Shown here: positions 1-10,849 of the stretch, piece after piece
Position numbering within the stretch: the stretch's first letter is position 1
How the letters are laid out: each line of letters opens with the position of its first letter
From: Trichaptum fuscoviolaceum
Lineage: Eukaryota > Basidiomycota > Agaricomycetes > Hymenochaetales > Trichaptaceae
Reading direction: 5' to 3'
DNA length: 64,000 nucleotides
Assembly (NCBI GenBank): GCA_910574455.1
Contig: CAJSYZ010000009.1
Span: 2,311,040 to 2,375,039, forward strand
Translations under genes and position numbers: made by a program
The notes under the pieces: generated by a model
Databases searched by the model: none
Seen by the model: only the letters and a program-made list of their open reading frames with translations
Told to the model about the DNA's origin: nothing

Positions 1-1161
1 CACAGTGCTGGATTGTTGCATGCCATACCGTGAGGTTTATCTCGTACGTTTGTTAAAGGGATGTTGGAGCGTTCATTAGAAGAATTCAGATAGCTGAGTT
101 AGATTTCACATGCGGATTAGACTATACACGTTGAAGATTAGCGGGATCGGCATTCCTTGGCGTAACGGCACGTCATTCAATACGAACAGATTATTGATGT
201 TGAGTGGGCGATACATATCCCGAAAACAAATTCTATTTGAGACGATTGCTCAGTACCCATTTGAGTCATAGCATTTACCAAAATTCTACCCATCGAATTT
301 ATCGCATTGAACCCCATCGTTCCTATTCCTGATGCTCCAGATTTTCGAAGCTCATAGAGCTATGGGTCACAGAGCTTTGAATATAATTATGCCATTATGC
401 TATACCTTGACCGGTTTCCATGGGGGAAATCGGAATTTGAGTCAAGTTTATTTGAGTCCTGGACCGGGTATCACTGGGAATCGGCATACAGATCGAGGAC
501 TCGAGAACTATGTGAACTTACACTTTCAAAAGCATTCCCTAGCGCAGTCTTTCTATCTTCACTTCCCTACACTAAAGGAATCATCAATGAATGCCAAGAG
601 CGTGAGACTGAGTATATGCGTGTATCTATGAAAAGTTGTTGTGATAAGTGAAACCAGAATCGATATTGGTTCAAAACCAACTCTATTTACATAAAAGCAC
701 CTCAACGGTACCTGAGCCTTCTTAGTTGCTGTATGTTCTTGAATTCCCTACTCCCATCGATCGAGAGCACTGATGGTGTCTGAATTTGCGTGAGAAAACA
801 TTGACTTTCACCGAGGTTGTCCCGCTCACCTTTGCTTATGTCAGCTTCTCTTTCTCGTCATTTTCTTGCTTTTCTTTCATCTCGGTTCCATTTCACTTTC
901 TTGGACATGATAGGAGAGTAAAGGATATGCAGGAGAAGATCAGCCTGTCATCTAGTCCATAGTTCAAACCACAATTCGATACTTGTATCGAGCCACCACG
1001 CAAATAAAGACAAACAGACATGCCTTTTAGGGACTCCCGCTTGGCTGGATGCACAAATCGTGGATTCATTCACGACCAGCCATCTTACGCGTGTACATCC
1101 TCTTCATGGACACGCTATAGCACTCCTTCTACCAAAATCCTCACACTCTTTGTCTTTGACA
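1..1161. other. intergenic, no gene seen
   Basis: Short open frames here have no recognisable domain and no plausible splicing. The last ~150 bases are probably the promoter and 5' leader of the CNOT11-like gene. The left part could be the flank of a gene outside the window. Confidence 0.4.
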
Positions 1162-2786
1162 ATGATGCAGACTGCTTCATACTATGCAACGCCGGTGCCC
1201 CCGGCGCCGACAGCACCAGATCCTTTGCGCGTGTCGGTAAACCACCTTTTGGCCAGAGCGCACAATATTCCGTGCACTGCAGCCGCCCAGGCGTTTACTC
1301 AACTGGTTCAGCCAAGCAACAGATTTCAGGTGGCTTTGGATATACTATTGCCGCTCTTGTCTGGAAATGCAGAGGTGTGTAGTCGGATCAGATGGGCAAT
1401 GATAAGTGGCTAACGGAGAGATTAGGCGCCCAGACGAATACTCGCGGCTTACATTCTTTATTTTCTATATTCCACGCATCCGGTTGTGATGAATCCATTC
1501 AGGACTGTCTTCATCGAAATCTTTCTGCGAGAAAGAGGTGTAGCCAGAACAGAAGCCGAACGCGGTGGCGTCAGCGAAACTGAGCAGCTTGTTTGGGTTT
1601 TGTGGAAAGTTCTGAAGGGAGATGGCGGCGACGTACGTAAAGGCCATAAATCATGTGGATAAACTAATTCTGAACATCAATTCCTCAGCTTGGGCCTTAT
1701 TCTTCGGCTACGTTGGCGGTCTCACCCTTGCCTCCCAGACTTCGTGCACCACATTTGAGCATCGACGAGTCGATTTCTTCCGATGAAGATGAGATTTATA
1801 TACCGTAAGGAATTCGGCATATCATCGGCACAACCTGGCTCACAATCTTACAGGACATCAGACAGACCACAGCCATCTCCCATTCAAACGAATGGCTCAA
1901 CAATGAGTGGTACCGTTGTGAACACCCCGATTTCAGCAAGGGCCCCGACTCCTGGCGAAATAGCGGCAAAGAAGCTGAACTCAATGGCCGACACAGATGT
2001 TAATGACCAAATTGGCGCACTTTTGCAAGCAGCTTGCCAGCGTGTATTGACTCTATCGGAACAACGCGTAAGTCACACACTGGACCTTCCTCGTTTTAGA
2101 TGGACATTGTTCCCAGTCGTTTATTTCTCATGAATTTTACAATGACCGTGAACTAATCTTTCAATAGAATATTGCTTCTGCCCTTCAGTATATGAGTATT
2201 CAGCCGCACATCAACGCATTCAATCTGACGGAGCTCATCGAACGAAACCCGACACTTGGTTATGTTGCTACAATCGCTCTTCTCAAGGGACACTCATCCG
2301 ACTACGAGAAACAGTCAGAGCATTTTGATTACCTTGATGCTCTTCGACGCCTCCCCCCTGCGCTTCCGTCGTTCGATGTGATGGGTCGGTTACTGCGGGA
2401 TCAGACAGTCATTCAAGGCAATTCGCCAGACATCTCCTGCACTGTTGCAGACATTATACGCTCCGAGGTTCTCGGTGGATTTCTGCTTAATTGCATGAAT
2501 TGGATCGAACACGCGGAGCAGGAGGCACTTAACGGCTTCGTGAGTGACGACCGCGTTGCGAAGTCTATTCAGAATGTGAGTACTGTTAATCCGTGTGCTT
2601 TCTGCGCCGCTAATGGCGATTTCGATCTCGTAGCTTTGCCGCTTCTTCAATGCACTCATCAAGCTGGGTTTTGTTGACCCGAATTCTGACGTTGACTGCG
2701 CCGAAATGGCCCACTTCGCTCTCAGCCATGCCAATTACGAAGACGCCAATGCCCTCTACCGCGTCCTTGTTGTGGGCAAATTCTAA
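1162..2786 (+). CDS. CNOT11: CCR4-NOT complex subunit CNOT11 homologue
   Basis: Probable CNOT11 (C2orf29 family), a non-catalytic subunit that docks on the N-terminal region of NOT1 in the CCR4-NOT mRNA deadenylase. Coding starts at a double ATG (MMQTASYY) and spans about six exons. Exon 1 ends near 1374 with ...LPLLSGNAE. Exon 2 encodes RRILAAYILYFLYSTHPVVM followed by NPFRTVFIEIFLRERG, matching the CNOT11 N-terminal helical repeat that ends in NPF. A Ser/Pro-rich linker with an acidic patch (SSDEDE) follows. The C-terminal DUF2363 domain runs from ~2170 to 2786 and contains LTELIERNPTLGYVATIALL, VLGGFLLNCMNW and a final NALYRVLVVGKF, like the terminal helices of CNOT11. The last exon joins SIQN to LCRFFNALIKLGF, ending in TAA. 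Family assignment comes from motif recall; exon 2-4 borders are approximate. Confidence 0.75.
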
Positions 2787-3626
2787 CACCTTTTCCGATT
2801 TTATCTATGACCATAGAGAAAGAAAATATCGCAATGAAAAATAACGACCCGGCCGGATCAACAGCATGATTAATCATTAATTCGACAGATCAATATCAAT
2901 TGTACACCTTTGTTGTCTTGGATGTTCACTACTTTCCATTGTATCCTATATCTTGTATCAACGGATCCACCCCTTCAGAAACTTCCTTCTGACCTGACTG
3001 TTATCCCCTTTTCTTGTAGATTCTCATCTGTCCTCATAGCACTGCACAATTATGCACCCATCATACTATTTTATGTTTACTCTTAACCTATGCGTAGCCT
3101 CCATTCTTTTATTCATACGTTGTAAATGAGGTGGTTATTTTCTGCAGCACAGTTCGTTGCAGGCCCTTCTCCCACAAGTTCATTATCAGTCAGCCTCCAT
3201 CAATCATGTTTTTACCCTTTTCAAATGAATAAGAATCTAGCGAGCAACATGACTTCAGCCTAACCTACCATTCATCCAGAGTCTAACGAAATGTATGAAT
3301 ACAAGCAACACCAAGAAATGGCGTCAAGAAGGCTATAAAGTCGGACGGAGAGGATGGCGAACACTGATGCTAAAGCTAGACCCTGTGAACCGAACCAACA
3401 GAAAAAGGAAGAGGGGAGAAATAAAATCGACAGAGAATGTGCTTTAACATTACATAAATCATAACCAGAGGACGGAACAAGGTGATAGGAAGGTGATATG
3501 ATGTTTAACTTGAAAGCGATCCGCATTACATGAGAAGATAGAGCGTGGCAAGTCGGTGAAAGGACGTCATGGACACTAGCGAGACAGAAAGATATAGAGT
3601 ATAGAGTTCCGGTCCAAAATCAGACT
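2787..3626. other. convergent intergenic region
   Basis: This lies between the 3' ends of CNOT11 (+) and CLA4 (-). It holds only AT-rich, stop-dense sequence consistent with two 3' UTRs. No gene was recognised on either strand. Confidence 0.5.
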
Positions 3627-6388
3627 TCAATTTCCATTGTTCCCCGATGGGCGTGTCTTGAATAGCAGTAAGGGGGCTAAACCCGAAAGCGAACATGCTT
3701 TCTGGAAGAATTCATGCTACACCAGAAGGAAACGTTAGCGTGACCAAATCAAAAAAGGCGCATTCACGTACGTTTAATAGCTCGTTTGCGGAGGCTCGAC
3801 TTTTGACGTCGACGCACAGGCAAACACTAAGGAAGCTCTTCAATTCTCTACTGAGAGCATCTGGTTTCTTGAGAGTAGGTGTTCCATTCGTAGCAATGAG
3901 GTACAAAGCCTTCAGCGGTTCTTCGTCCAGGTACGGAGGTTCAGTCTCGATCATTTCGATAGCCATGATTCCAAGAGACCAGATGTCAACCTTCGCGCCG
4001 TATTCCTTTTGCTTGACGACCTCTGGAGCCATCCAGTATGGGGTGCCAACCATTGTCGCACGCTTGGATTTCTGGTCCGTAAGCTTGGCACAGAAACCAA
4101 AGTCGGCTGCGGGTAACGAAATATCCTCTTCAGCAAAGTCTAGGAAATAATCATTACGAGACAGACTTACTAATTTTGACACGTCCGTGTGCATCCAGCA
4201 GCACATTATCCGACTTGATATCACGATGAATGATATGCTGTTCGTGAAGATGACAGAGACCCTTGCACGTCTGTAAATTATAGATGTTAGAGTTAAGGCG
4301 GATTCTAAGTGATAAATATTGAAAGGATGCGCACCTCAAGGCAAATACTAGAGATCTGTTCCTCTTCCAGTTGATTATTCTCAATGATATCCGTGAGAGC
4401 ACCACCTTCCATATATTCCATAACGACCCAAAGCTCGTTGTTCTTGACGAGATAACTTTCAAGGTAATTGACAATGTTGGGGTGCTGAGACTCTTTCATG
4501 ACGAGAATTTCATTGACAATTAACTCGATACGTGGCTGGCGGGAGAGGTCCATCTCCTTGATCGCAACCTTTTTGCCATTCACTAATTGTTTTGCAACAT
4601 AGACATGGCCAGATGCACTGAAGAAATCATTTAAACAGTGATTGCAGAGTGAATCAAAATAATACTTACCCTTGACCGATCTTCTTAATTTTGCTATATT
4701 GCAACTTCGGATCGTCGGGACTGACCACACTTCTCAACTTGTCCATGATCTGTGCCTCTGACATGGTGCTGATCCTCCTCTCCTTCTCCTTCGGCTTCTC
4801 CAACGCCGCGGCAGCTGCAGCGACCCCCCCTTTCTCATCATCTGCCGGAGTCACCGTCACAATCGCAGGCTGTTGATTGGCATTGTCCTTCGGAAGTTTC
4901 TTCGTAGGCTGTAGCGGTTTAACCGGTGGAGGTCCGGCAAGCGCACCAGCTGGACCTACTACAGGTTGAGTGGCTGGTTGAGAAGTCGCGGGTGAAGATT
5001 TGGACGGCGGAAGGTTCGGACGCTGGCCTTGTTGACGCTCGTCCTGATCACGAGTCGGCAGAGAGTCTTTCCGTAACGGTACGGCTTGCTCTTGGTCGAG
5101 ACCCGGCGGACGTACATCGTTTCGATCCGGCCCTTGAGCTCTGACGCGTGCGCGCAAATCGGCAGAGCTTGGTGTATGTTCGGGGACAGGCGGCTTTGGA
5201 GCGGGAGGGGCGGGCCGCCCAGCGGTCAGCAGAGGACGAGGTGCTGGCGGAGCAGGGCGTGTGGCCTGCAAGGCATTTGGCGAAAGAGGAAGCGTGGGGC
5301 GCGACCCCGCTGAGATTGTGTTCGCATGTTGAGAATTGACGAACTCCGCGGCACGAGCTGCTGCAATTGCGGTGGATGTCGAAGGCTTGCTGTTCATACC
5401 AGAGGGAACAGAGTCTTGACGCATCATTCCAGGACGACCATCCTGCCCGCCATTTGTAGATGATGAACCCGCTAAACCTGTTCCTGCGTTGAATCGAGGA
5501 GCAGACGGGGAAGGACCATCATAGGGAGAAAGAGTGTTCGACGTCGCGGTTGAAATATTTCGTGAGATGCTTGGCGCTGACATTTCCTCGACCTCCTGCT
5601 CGCGTTTCTGGCGATCTGTGTAGAATTCCAACACATCGAGAACAGCCTGCGGATCACGGGTCATCTCCTCCTGAGTGATCGCAGACTTGGTTAACAACTT
5701 GTGCCAGGAATCCGGAAGACCGGTAAAAGCACCAGAAACCGGATCGAAGCCAACATGAACTTTGTGAACGAAGTTTGTCGGGTTAGAGACGCTCATGAGC
5801 GGTGACCGGTTGTAGATATCGTCCTGCCACGCATAAACTTCGTCGTCGCTCCTGAAGGACAAGTAAACGCGCTTATCCATCGTTTCGAGAACGAGACAGT
5901 ACGGCTTCATATCCACACGCTCGACATTCGATACATCCGCTAGTTTGATGAGACTTTGTTGTTGAGCAGCCTTTTATGCATATGATCGTTAGTTGAAATA
6001 AGAGGAAAGAAATAGGAGTGTCGCGCACCTCGTTCTTGTGGAAGGTTAATGCCTGCTCCTTGAGAACCATCCACTTGCGAACCCAGAACAAACTCGCGAA
6101 TGCATCCTCCTTCACACTCGCCCATCCCGTCCTCACAATGTCGCCAGGCGATGGGTTGGAATTGGGGCGAATTGGAGACGCGCCGATACCGCTGTACGAC
6201 GTGGCGTAGCTCGAGACGGCCGCAGACGGGGAAGGTTGTGAGAAGGCAAAAGAAGTCTTGTAACCGTTCGATACGAGCGTTGACGAGCTTGTGTAATAGG
6301 ATGCTTGATCTGTATCACGCCGTTGCGGGGCCTGGGGAGCAGGGCGGGTCGGCGTGAGCGACGTCGCTGTCATTTGATGGTAGGACAT
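3627..6388 (-). CDS. CLA4: PAK-family kinase Cla4 (PH-CRIB-kinase)
   Basis: Ste20/PAK serine-threonine kinase of the Cla4 subtype, an effector of Cdc42/Rac in polarity, septation and mating signalling. Six exons give 822 residues (S. cerevisiae Cla4 has 842). Domains in order: PH domain (~residues 70-205, [20 protein letters not shown] to [13 protein letters not shown]), split by an intron after HKNE; CRIB motif [16 protein letters not shown]; a long Pro/Ser/Gln-rich linker with APPAPRP-type SH3 ligands; C-terminal kinase with glycine loop [19 protein letters not shown] lysine, [11 protein letters not shown] catalytic loop, DFGFCAKL and [10 protein letters not shown]. The DFG exon must use the acceptor near 4107 (VKITDFGF); the earlier AG would insert about ten residues. 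The start at 6388 is the first ATG, followed by a Thr/Pro-rich leader. CLA4 is commonly found next to STE3 genes in mushrooms, here 8 kb from R1. Confidence 0.95.
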
Positions 6389-6505
6389 GGTGATTACGGC
6401 CGATATGGATGTCGAGCAGCTTCAATGCTCGCCGAGTACTATACCCTTTTAATGTCGTATCTGTGGCCGTCAATGTCAAGGAGGTTTTGTGGATGAGTGC
6501 ACAGA

Positions 6506-6513
6506 ACAAAGGG
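6506..6513 (+). promoter_or_regulatory. pheromone-response-element-like ACAAAGGG
   Basis: The octamer ACAAAGGG sits ~118 bp upstream of the CLA4 start. It equals the core of the element bound by the HMG-box factor Prf1 in Ustilago maydis. One or two chance copies of any octamer are expected in 64 kb, so the site is only suggestive. Confidence 0.25.
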
Positions 6514-7253
6514 CCGAGCGCGTGGAACTAGTGCTTGCTTCGCGATTACTGGCGGATGAAGTCGTTAAGTGGTCCGGTGGACTCTTCGAGGCTCTTGTGG
6601 TCCAGCGTCGGCGATGGCGACGACGAGAGTCAAATTCGCATTCACTGTGCGCGGCGACGACGAGGAAGGTCTTCGTTGTTCTGGGTCAAGATGGGTAGTA
6701 ACAAACACCCGGACAAGTCCGATTTTGTTCATTCTTCCCATAAACCACAAATTCTATTTCTTTCGCACTTTTTTGTCTGTTTTCTACTTATCATTCTGAG
6801 AACCAATCGGTGCTTATTACACTCGTGAATGAGTGTTACATACTGAAGAAACCTCGCGCTTCGGAGGTTGGAAGATATCGGCTGCTTAATACAGCATATG
6901 GATCAGACTCGGCATGGTAATATGTAGTCAGTTTGTCTTGTCTTGGCTTGCGACCTTGAGGTATTCAGAAATAAAGATTATGTATTATTCCAACATATGG
7001 TAGTCTTTTTCAGCATCTGATGTTAGGGTGGCTCTTGCTTGCATGCATATATAGCGTCGGTACACTATGCGCAAGCGGCGTGAAAGGGTGCAGGCAGGTA
7101 TGTATGTGCAAATAGCAAATCGGAGCGCCCTTCCAATGATATGCCAGATGTCGATCTGCAAGTATGCGTCTAACGGTTCTTGGTTGCCCTGTGTCAACGA
7201 AGTTCATCAATATCAGTCCGAATCACATCAAGATCGATAGCCAATCAGAAAAA

Positions 7254-7270
7254 GGTGGGCTGCGCCCACC
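7254..7270. repeat. perfect 7-bp inverted repeat
   Basis: GGTGGGC TGC GCCCACC: stem 7 bp, loop 3 nt, ~240 bp downstream of the uS19m 3' end. It could form an RNA or DNA hairpin; nothing ties it to a function. Confidence 0.5.
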
Positions 7271-7510
7271 ATTCAAAAAACCAATCGCCTGGAAAATGAT
7301 CTCAACATATCTGCTGGACATATAAGCGCAGAGTGATCCGTACCCCCGTCATCAACGCGTAGACGTACGAAGCAACCGGCAACTGCAGTGTGTTTTCGCT
7401 TGGATACGGGGTGGACCTTGGATGACTCAAATGAACCCGACGGCCAAGACTCGGCCCGTAAGACAGAGAGAAAGACTCGGAAAGTATTATGGCCAATGAC
7501 TGCCATCATA

Positions 7511-8157
7511 TCATAGACAATCATCCGTACGGGCAAGTCGGATTACGAACAGATGCCTGATTCGTGGAGAAAGGAATGGGAAAGGAGATACGCACTTGTA
7601 AGTAAAGCGTTTCTTCGTAAGCGCAAATTCCCCAAGCTTGTGCCCCACCATGTCCTGAGTAACGGTTACAGGAACATAGTCCCTGCCATTGTGCACCATG
7701 AATCGTATTCTGGTCAAGAAAAGTGTCAGTTAACGGGATTTCAGGGCCAGATGCGAGTTGAACAGCCATCAACGGATGGTGGCCTATCAACACTGGACAC
7801 AATGATGCATAGCAGATATGTTCAGCATCTCATCACGACCGAGGGCTCAAATGGTTGTAGTCAAGCGCTGTGTGTTGATCATCTGCACACCATACAGACA
7901 AACCGGACCACCATCCTCAGCCCACAAAACGCCTACAAGACAATACGCACCCAACAAAATTGGGAAGAATCGTACACGCCCGCGCCTGCGTCTGGATCGG
8001 TACTCGATTGTTCAGTGCCTCACGAAGGTTGGGAAAGGACACGAAGTATGGTCCTATAGGAAGATTCACATTCAGTTCACGCGTATGAGTTGACGTTGTG
8101 TCTTCACGCACCTTTCCATGCCGATCTTCCACCCAACACCGCCAACGACGGGCGCAT
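7511..8157 (-). CDS. RSM19: mitochondrial small-subunit ribosomal protein uS19m
   Basis: Component of the mitochondrial 30S-type subunit head, imported from the cytosol. It is split into small exons. Exon 1 (8157-8112) encodes [15 protein letters not shown]. Exon 2 starts at 8053 with [20 protein letters not shown] and ends in [12 protein letters not shown]. Exon 3, after an AG near 7717, encodes [20 protein letters not shown] then [18 protein letters not shown]. These blocks match uS19: the RS.WKGP.FV start, the RA.TI.P.FVG segment, and the near-universal [12 protein letters not shown]-terminal motif. The 3' end is uncertain: after FTYK the frame either runs on to a stop at 7511 or splices (GTGCGT donor) to a short tail. 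The reading of exon 2 plus exon 3 is strong. The protein is short (~100 residues), as expected for the family. Confidence 0.85.
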
Positions 8158-8864
8158 CTTTCTTGAAGAACACTATGAAGTGAACAGGCGACAAGACAGT
8201 GAAATTGAACACACATGGACATTGCATATTTGGACATATTTGGACAGGTATCTAGCTTAAAATAGAATGAGTTCTCGGTTTGCTTAAACGTTAATGATGT
8301 AATTGTGTCACATTATGTTGTATTTGGACATATCAACTTGGTGACATTGCATATTTGTACATAAAAGTGATTACAAATTAATTAGAATGTCACACAAGCG
8401 CGAATTATTTGGACTCAACATTTATTTATATGCGTTGCTTTTTTCAAAAACTCTGTCAATGCGGCAGCTTCGAGCAACATATCAAAGGCAGATGTACAAA
8501 GGTGTTCTCTTTTCTCAGCCGACGGCCTTCATTACTGTATTGTAAATACCAGACATGTCCCATCGCGAAGCCTTGAGCTAGTACTATCTCGGCTAAAGGG
8601 TCACACAAACTCTGCCGGCGGCGGCCGAAATGGTCTCATATGAGTATGACGCTGAATTCCAAGATGCTGTCTTGCTTCCTCCACTCACCTCGAGGCTATT
8701 CAGCTCGCGAAAACTCTCCGACACTGGCTCTTTCACTTATTTACCGTTAGACTTGCCAACAGGGCGCCAGGCAGAGACTCCGATCTGAACAGGCTTTGTG
8801 AGCTTTCGCGAGTAGATTGGCTGGATAGAGTGCGCAGTTCCGCTGCGAGCGAGCGAATCAGGGG
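8158..8864. other. divergent promoter region with short ATTTGGACAT repeats
   Basis: This lies between uS19m (-) and the membrane-protein gene (+). AT-rich sequence from ~8213 to 8400 has near copies of GACATTGCATATTTGGACAT at ~8217 and ~8342, plus further TTTGGACAT copies near 8233, 8330 and 8408. No coding signal was seen. Confidence 0.35.
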
Positions 8865-10144
8865 ATGTACCTTACACCGACGATTTCGTTGCCGATACCG
8901 TCCGCTTATGTCTTAGCAGGCGATGGTAGTGAGCGCTCTCCTCTGCCTGTGCTGAGAGTAGCTGTGTTGGGTGAACGAGCGTTGGGTGTCGGCGGCGAGT
9001 CCTCTTCGACTTCTAATGTGGTCCCATTGCCGACTATGGAGGTGACTGGAACGGAGGCGACTACCTCAGCGCCATTCTTCCCGACCGCGAGTGCAACACT
9101 CAACAACGAGAATGGGAATAATGACAACGGGCCAGGGAACCTGACTAAGGTATGTTTCTGTACATCTGGACATGCTCCTCTTTATGTATTAATCTTTACT
9201 CAGACAGTGCTTGAGTGGGTCTTCGCTATAGCCGCGCTTGTGGTTATAGCGTCTCTGACAATATGGCGGTAAAGCACATATATCACTGCGTACTCTTTCT
9301 GTATCTAACCGTGTATAACAGGTATGCAAAGCTTCGACGAAACCGACAACCTTTGCATGCATTCCTACCACACGGAGGGTCTGCTTGGTCTGGCTACCCC
9401 TCTCGTCCGCATAGTGTTCCTCGTACGACCGGACTCCCGCGCGTGCCTACATCCGGTGAACCAGGGGCGCTCAGCATGTCTGCTGCTCTGTTTTATCCAC
9501 CATCGCTTTCAAACGGTCGGTACCCAGCGACCATGGAGCCGCTTCCCGCAGTCATTGCCTCGGCAACTGGTGCAATGGACAGAGGACGAGGAAGAAGAGC
9601 GGCGCGTGGAACGGACATTGATGCGCACGGGAGGCGGACTGGCGCAAGGGACGTGGATGACGGGGACGGTGGGGACGACAAAGATGAGCTACCTGCGTAC
9701 GATAATGTGGGTGGACCACCGAAGTATATAGACTTGGAGACGCAGGCCGAGATGCAGGTGTTGGGTATTGGAGGAGCATCGATCCCCTTGAGGGTGTTTA
9801 GAGCACGATTTCCGATTGCGTCGCCGGAGGACCCTACTCAACCTCATCCGCAGGCTGTCACTCCTGAAAGTGTAGCATCAGAAGGGACCTCTCAAACTCA
9901 GGAGGAGCTTGCCAATGTTGAGGCTCGGCACGACCATCCGCCGCCTTTTAGCTCTCCTGTTCCATCGCGACCCAATTCGCCGTCCAACCCGAACGTCCCC
10001 CAGCCCCAGCCCCAACACGAGGCTCAATCCAGTTCAGAAGTTACTAGTGCTGAATCTCCGCCCCCACATATGCTTCAAAGGAATCACGAGGTGCAGCATA
10101 GTATCGCTCAACCAAGTTTCACAACGAACTACTTCGCTGTGTAA
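8865..10144 (+). CDS. single-span membrane protein, function unknown
   Basis: Not recognised as a named family. Three exons: exon 1 from the ATG at 8865 to a GTATGT donor near 9150; exon 2 (~9205-9269) encodes the only transmembrane helix, TVLEWVFAIAALVVIASLTIW; exon 3 starts near 9321 with RYAKLRRNRQ, a basic stop-transfer, and runs to TAA at 10144. The N-terminal half is Ser/Thr/Asn-rich, as in an extracellular glycosylated region. The C-terminal half is cytoplasmic, acidic (DVDDGDGGDDKDE) and Pro/Ser-rich, with tyrosine motifs LPAYDNV and GPPKYIDL that resemble WW/adaptor docking sites. The layout suggests a sensor or plasma-membrane organiser, but that is inference. No clear signal peptide precedes the helix, so a missing upstream exon or a type III topology is possible. 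Confidence 0.65.
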
Positions 10145-10849
10145 ACAACCATTGTGCTCTTTTTTTCTTGAATTTCCTATTGTTTTACCTTTCGGTGTGC
10201 TATCACAACTATCATTAACAGGTCTTCAATGCCTTTGTTGTTCCTCTTACTGATGCCATTGTTGTTTCATCCATTTGCAGTGATTTGATATATGTTCTAC
10301 GCACTTGTGCATCTTCGTGCTTTATCCTCATTTATCCCGGATAAGTTTATCCCTTCCATACGAGGTTGATTTGGATTACTCCTTCGTCGACATCCCTTGG
10401 CCTTCCCTACTTCCTATCTACTCGTCTCTTGTATTTGTTTCATGACTGAACGTGCGCTCACGAACATCTTTTCTTGTACTCATACTAACAGGCATTCGTG
10501 TAATATACGCAATCACCCACATACAATCCTTACAACACTATCCTTACATTCCTTGAATCGCTGGTTTTGCTTCTACGTATTGTATCAGTTATTTGTAGGA
10601 GCATTTCTCATGCAACATAGTAAACACCCACGATTGTCGTTCAATCCTCAAATTGAGTGAATGTTCACAGGTACGAGGCACTGGATATTTTTGTTCGAAA
10701 AAGTATGTAAGGAGTCATATGCTACATCACCAAGAAAGTATGCATCTGTGCTCCGTGATCGGGTTCAAGACAGATAAGACATCATTAAGCCCTGCCTAGT
10801 CTGCGCAATCTTTACATCTAAAGTCCTGGCCAGGTGACCGTACTGGCTT
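10145..10849. other. convergent intergenic region
   Basis: Between the 3' ends of the membrane-protein gene (+) and DML1 (-). T-rich, stop-dense sequence; nothing recognised. Confidence 0.45.

Larger units (their letters stand above)
6389..7510. other. CLA4 upstream region; hairpin at 7254-7270
   Basis: No gene recognised. The first ~300 bases should contain the CLA4 promoter. ACAAAGGG at 6506-6513, ~118 bp before the CLA4 ATG, matches the pheromone response element core bound by Ustilago Prf1. At 7254-7270 GGTGGGC-TGC-GCCCACC forms a perfect 7-bp stem with a 3-nt loop, lying downstream of the uS19m gene. Confidence 0.4.
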
